Positions 8,761 through 11,640 of a stretch of DNA of 11,640 nt are shown piece by piece; positions within the stretch are counted from its first letter, which is position 1; each line of letters begins with the position of its first letter. Under the pieces are notes generated by a model, which did no database searches, had not been told where the DNA came from, and saw nothing but the letters and a program-made list of their open reading frames with translations. The DNA is taken from the NCBI GenBank assembly GCA_004151065.3, contig NWUY0300135845.1, positions 1 through 11,640 on the forward strand. Direction: 5' to 3'. A program made the translations under genes and the position numbers. This DNA comes from Larix sibirica (taxonomy: Eukaryota > Streptophyta > Pinopsida > Pinales > Pinaceae).

Positions 8761-9566
8761 TTCACAAAGAAAGTATGCCAAAAGTTTGTTAGACAAGTTC
8801 AATATGGTAGATTTCAAAACATCATCTACACCTATGGGGAAAAGGTTGAAATTTTCAACAAGGACATATATTCCAAGGTAATTAATGAATAAGAGTAGTG
8901 GGGAGCTTGATCTATCTTACTACCAGTAGACCTGAATTGAGTTTTGCAGTCAACTACATTTCCCAATTCACGACTTCTTCAAGGGTAGAACATTGGACAA
9001 CAACAAAAAGAATGCTACGATATGTGTAAAAAAAATTAGATTTTGGTATTATATATGGAATACACAAAGAACCTCAGTTGTGTTGTGATATCAATTAATA
9101 TTGGGTAGGATTAGTAGATGACAATAAATCCACATCATGCTATGTTTTTAGTCTTGGTTCTAGAGTAGTTACATGGTCTAGCAAGAAGTAACATGTTGTC
9201 TCCCTTTCTTCAACCTAAGTAGAATATCAAGCAACAATGAAAGGAGTATGTGAAGTAGTTTGGCTCAAATGAATGCTTGTAGATACGAAGATCTAACAAA
9301 TTGAGAATACCTTATTGTACTGTGATAATCATGGAGTTCTTAAGCTAGCAAATAATCCAATCTTCCATGAGTATACCAAACATATCGACATTCATTGTCA
9401 CTTCATCTGATAACTTGTAGAAGATGGAATGGTTCAGTTTCAATACTGTCCAATAGAGGAGCATACTTTAGACATTCTCACTAAGTATTTGGGTCAAGAA
9501 AAAATTGCTAAATTCAAGGATAAACTTGATGTTTTTTCTAGATTGACCATTAAGGGAGGGTGTTAG
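8761..9566 (+). pseudogene. RT C-terminus and RNase H domain, broken
   Basis: RNase H would remove the RNA strand during reverse transcription. The RT-RNase H connection (KYAKSLLDKFNMVDFK, from about 8771) sits in a shifted frame, and the main frame resumes near 8895 with GSLIYLTTSRPELSF. The RNase H domain follows from about 9087. Its first acidic region reads DIN then a stop, the usual ST-E-AEY glutamate is TAA (9216-9218), and CDN is kept (9321-9329), followed by TKHIDIHCHF. The end of pol, RLTIKGGC, stops at TAG 9564-9566, made by the first bases of the 3' LTR, a common copia arrangement. At least seven other in-frame stops are present. Confidence 0.9.
9550..9560 (+). other. Polypurine tract
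   Basis: TTAAGGGAGGG lies directly against the TG start of the 3' LTR. It would have primed plus-strand DNA synthesis. It overlaps the last codons of pol and fixes the 3' LTR start at 9561. Confidence 0.9.
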
Positions 9567-9831
9567 AATATAAAGGTCATGTCGATTCTAGACTTAGGCA
9601 TATTAATAAAGTCTCTTGGTGACTTTATGTTCAATTATTTTATTAAAGTACACAAATTTATTAATTTCAAGGTTTGTGCAATTAGGGGACTTTGAGCAGT
9701 TAGGGTTTATGTCATCTCATTATTACAAAGAGAAGGTTGTTATCTTCATTTTAGAATATAGAAGAACCATTTTCTCTCTCTCAATTCTTTATTGTGTACT
9801 TGATTTCTTTGTGTGTTTGGTTATAGTTATA
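9561..9831 (+). repeat. 3' LTR of the copia element
   Basis: It begins TGTTAGAATATAAAGG and is about 271 bp, a little longer than the 5' copy because of small indels such as extra CT units near 9777. Identity to the 5' LTR is about 86% over the first 70 bases by eye, lower in the middle and high again around 9710-9780. Its end is eroded (TA for CA), so the border at 9831 may be off by a few bases. An 81-codon open frame spanning 9616-9861 is chance coding across LTR and flank. Confidence 0.88.
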
Positions 9832-9836
9832 ATAAT
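9832..9836. repeat. Probable target-site duplication, right copy
   Basis: ATAAT follows the inferred LTR end and matches four of five bases of ATAAG at 3945-3949. The match depends on the chosen border and is in AT-rich DNA, so it is moderate evidence only. Confidence 0.45.
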
Positions 9837-11224
9837 TACCATGAAAAATATAGTGTATTAGATTCTATTACACTACAAATTTGATTGAAAAATGCAGTAT
9901 TTGCAATGACTAAGGCCCCTAGAACTTCTCCCTACTACACTAAATGCAAGTAAATCATATCCAAATATGGTGTCTCTTTTTAATCCATGCCAAAGTAGGG
10001 AGTATACTTTTTAATGTTTTTAATTTGAATTAGTTTAGTTTAATGCCATATAAAATTGAAAACTTTCCATTGTTTTCAAAAAAATCTTTTAAACTTTAAT
10101 TATTTTATAAATTACAAATTTTTTAAATTTCACTTATTTAATTTTGTGATTGGTCAAAGAGGTTATTGATAAAACATAAATCCCTAAAGGTGTGACTTAC
10201 TTATATAACATAGAAAACAAAGTTAAAAACATTTAATAACCAATTTTCTAAAAGTGCCATGTGACAACCTTCAAATGTGTTTGTTCACTTTTATTAACTC
10301 ACATTAAAAAATTGTTTCCATTTCCCATTTGAAGTAACAAATTATTTATATATATATTTTTATGTTTTATGAGGACATTTTGACGTGACAAATTCTATAT
10401 AAAAATCTTACATTCTTATAATTTTTCATTTAATTTCTCATTTTTACATTCAAATTAGAGTTTATTTTAATTTTTAGTTTTTGTATTTGGTAGGGACTAG
10501 CCACTTTGTGGCATATTCACTTGTTTTGTTATACTTTTTAGACCCCGCCGTAAGCAGTGACTATATGTTCCGCCTTTTACAACTAGTTTAGGATCAAACT
10601 ATTGAAAACATCGTGTTAATTAAGGTTAACCAAAATATTGTTATTTTTCAATTTTCTTTATTATGTTTTTTCTTAAAGTTTATTGGACTAGAGCTATGGA
10701 TTAGACATTTTTTATTATCATTGAACGGAATGTTAAAAAATGAAAAAAAACCATCTACATAGTATAACTTACCAAATTTATAGAAGTATTTATGCCATAG
10801 TAGATTGTCATTCCATCATAGATTTGCAGTCACTTGTCACCCATCTGACAATGGGTTGTTATCATAACCATTTCCATTTAGTTATAATAACCATTTCCAT
10901 TTAGTCTTTTCTTCCTCATGAAGCTATGTCAGAATCTCCGCCTTAAGAGTCTTGTCTTGAAGGGATGATATTTATTGCTTAAGCACTGATTGCCTGCATG
11001 CATTGTTCATCTTTAATCCAAATCTCCAAAGTTGGCAAAAAAAGGTTTCACTGGTTTTATGATTAAATTCCATATTTTTCAACAAAATTGCTATAATTTG
11101 TTTTCAACATCCTTTTGTTTGTATTGTTTTACAGGTTTATCAACAATCTATTGTTGCAATAGGTAACTCAGATTGGCCAAATAACAGATGCTTATGCAAG
11201 TTCTTGGTGATTCATATGATGTAG
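9837..11224. other. Right flank, very AT-rich, no recognised gene
   Basis: No gene, RNA or clear transposon structure is seen. The stretch is rich in A/T runs, with a short TATATATATAT tract at 10347-10357 and a 23-base tandem duplication at 10864-10905. A less AT-rich pocket lies at about 10540-10580 without coding signal. Confidence 0.6.
10864..10905. repeat. Two-copy tandem repeat, 23-bp period
   Basis: ATAACCATTTCCATTTAGT occurs at 10864-10882 and again, identical, at 10887-10905. This looks like a recent local duplication. Confidence 0.9.
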
Positions 11225-11249
11225 ATGTACAATTACTTAAGTAGCATGG

Positions 11250-11436
11250 GTACCTGTACCCGAGGGTCAGGGATGCATACCAGTACCATCGTACCCGGTA
11301 CAGGAACGGGTACTCCTGGAAGTACCCAAGAGTTACCCGATACCTTTCCCAAGTACCTGGTACTTTCCACTATCCATACGGGTACTCGTACTCCAAAAAA
11401 GGCAAAGTACCTTGATTTTGGGTACTTCGAGGGTAC
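11250..11436. repeat. GTAC-rich palindromic array
   Basis: The tetramer GTAC occurs 14 times in 187 bases, at 11250, 11256, 11283, 11291, 11298, 11310, 11322, 11353, 11360, 11382, 11388, 11407, 11422 and 11433; one more is at 11227. Most are flanked by G before and C or T after, as in GGTACC or GGTACT. Because GTAC is its own complement, neighbours form small hairpins, for example GGGTAC with GTACCC (11248-11261) and GTACCCG with CGGGTAC (11291-11297, 11307-11313). Spacing is irregular. The 86-codon open frame across it (11225-11485) is Thr/Gly-rich only because of the repeat and is not called as a gene. GC content is clearly above the flank. Confidence 0.85.
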
Positions 11437-11463
11437 TTCCGGCCCAAAAATATTAGCCCGCGG

Positions 11464-11498
11464 ACTTCAAAATCCATTTTTTTAAAAAGTTTTGAAGT
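11464..11498. repeat. Small perfect hairpin
   Basis: ACTTCAAAA (11464-11472) and TTTTGAAGT (11490-11498) are perfect 9-base complements around a 17-base loop. It lies between the GTAC array and the G-run motif. It has no T-run placement or gene context that would make it a terminator. Confidence 0.7.
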
Positions 11499-11503
11499 GA
11501 AGA

Positions 11504-11523
11504 GGGGGTAGGGTAGGGTGGGG
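11504..11523 (+). other. Predicted G-quadruplex motif
   Basis: Four G runs (G5, G3, G3, G4) are separated by loops of two, two and one base (TA, TA, T). This meets the usual rule of four runs of at least three G with loops of one to seven. The motif is followed by CCC (11524-11526), which could compete by pairing with the last run. The GGGTA units recall telomere-type repeats but do not match the plant TTTAGGG unit. Confidence 0.7.
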
Positions 11524-11640
11524 CCCTCTCCCAAAGATGTCCAAGTCTACAACCATTTGCTCTAATGACTTCCACAACACAAATAAATGCATTATCTCAG
11601 TCTACTGTTACACAATTTCTGAATAGCAATAAACATACTT

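Larger units (their letters stand above)
3950..9831 (+). mobile_element. Degenerate Ty1/copia LTR retrotransposon with a nested solo LTR
   Basis: The element has two related LTRs (3950-4208 and 9561-9831), a primer binding site after the first, and a polypurine tract (9550-9560) before the second. Between them are gag and pol remains in the order protease, integrase, RT, RNase H, which defines Ty1/copia rather than Ty3/gypsy. The span is 5,882 bp; without the nested solo LTR and one copy of its target duplication it is about 5,268 bp. The two LTRs are roughly 80% identical by eye, so the insertion is old. Every coding domain is broken by stops, frameshifts or deletions, so it could move only if other elements supplied the proteins, and its LTR ends are also eroded. 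I cannot place it in a named lineage without a tree. Confidence 0.95.

Noticed and set aside
8629-8817. 62-codon minus-strand open frame
   Set aside because: Opposite the RT C-terminal remnant, which is recognisable on the plus strand.
11225-11485. 86-codon forward open frame rich in Thr and Gly
   Set aside because: The Thr/Gly pattern comes straight from the GTAC repeats; there is no domain and no gene context.
11464-11498. Hairpin as a transcription terminator
   Set aside because: There is no upstream gene, and the window is plant nuclear DNA, where such terminators are not used.
11504-11523. Interstitial telomere repeat
   Set aside because: The units are GGGTA-like and do not match the plant telomere unit TTTAGGG in tandem.
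1-11640. CRISPR array, prokaryotic operon, tRNA or rRNA gene
   Set aside because: No regularly spaced repeats with spacers, no compact gene order and no RNA gene pattern were seen; the plant retrotransposon content argues for a nuclear plant sequence.

Overview
The window looks like nuclear intergenic DNA from a seed plant. It is AT-rich, has no recognisable intact protein gene or RNA gene, and is dominated by a decayed Ty1/copia LTR retrotransposon (about 3950-9831) with a second LTR element nested in it. The depth of decay and gene poverty would suit a large, repeat-rich genome such as a conifer, but nothing here fixes the species.

Layout. Bases 1-3944 are AT-rich flank without a recognised gene. 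They hold an imperfect inverted-repeat cluster near 811-904, C-homopolymers near 1673-1805, and one unusually long open stretch on the minus strand (2566-3108) that I do not recognise. Bases 3950-4208 are the 5' LTR, followed by a primer binding site close to the usual plant copia initiator-Met tRNA site (4212-4223), an unusually long AT-rich leader, and broken gag remains (4942-5722). Bases 5723-6331 are a 609-bp solo LTR from a different element. It has TGTTG...CAACA ends and a perfect 5-bp target duplication (AGTAG), and it inserted just after the gag zinc knuckle. Pol remains follow in the Ty1/copia order protease, integrase, reverse transcriptase, RNase H (about 6344-9566), then a polypurine tract and the 3' LTR (9561-9831). 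Without the nested LTR and one target copy the element would be about 5.27 kb, ordinary for this superfamily.

The gag-pol genes once worked together: gag would form the particle, protease mature it, RT/RNase H copy the RNA from the tRNA primer, and integrase insert the DNA. All are dead now. Gag is frameshifted. Protease has lost its Asp-Ser/Thr-Gly active site. Integrase has lost most of its zinc ligands, has a changed first catalytic acid, and a deletion covers the third. RT carries about 14 stops in one otherwise unshifted frame. RNase H has a stop at its glutamate motif.

The right flank (9837-11640) is very AT-rich to about 11220. It then changes into a dense GTAC palindrome array (11250-11436), a small hairpin (11464-11498) and a four-tract G-run motif (11504-11523). 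I found no convincing new multi-gene system. The best items are the clean nested solo LTR with retained CpG, the GTAC array with its adjacent G-quadruplex motif, and the unexplained minus-strand open frame.
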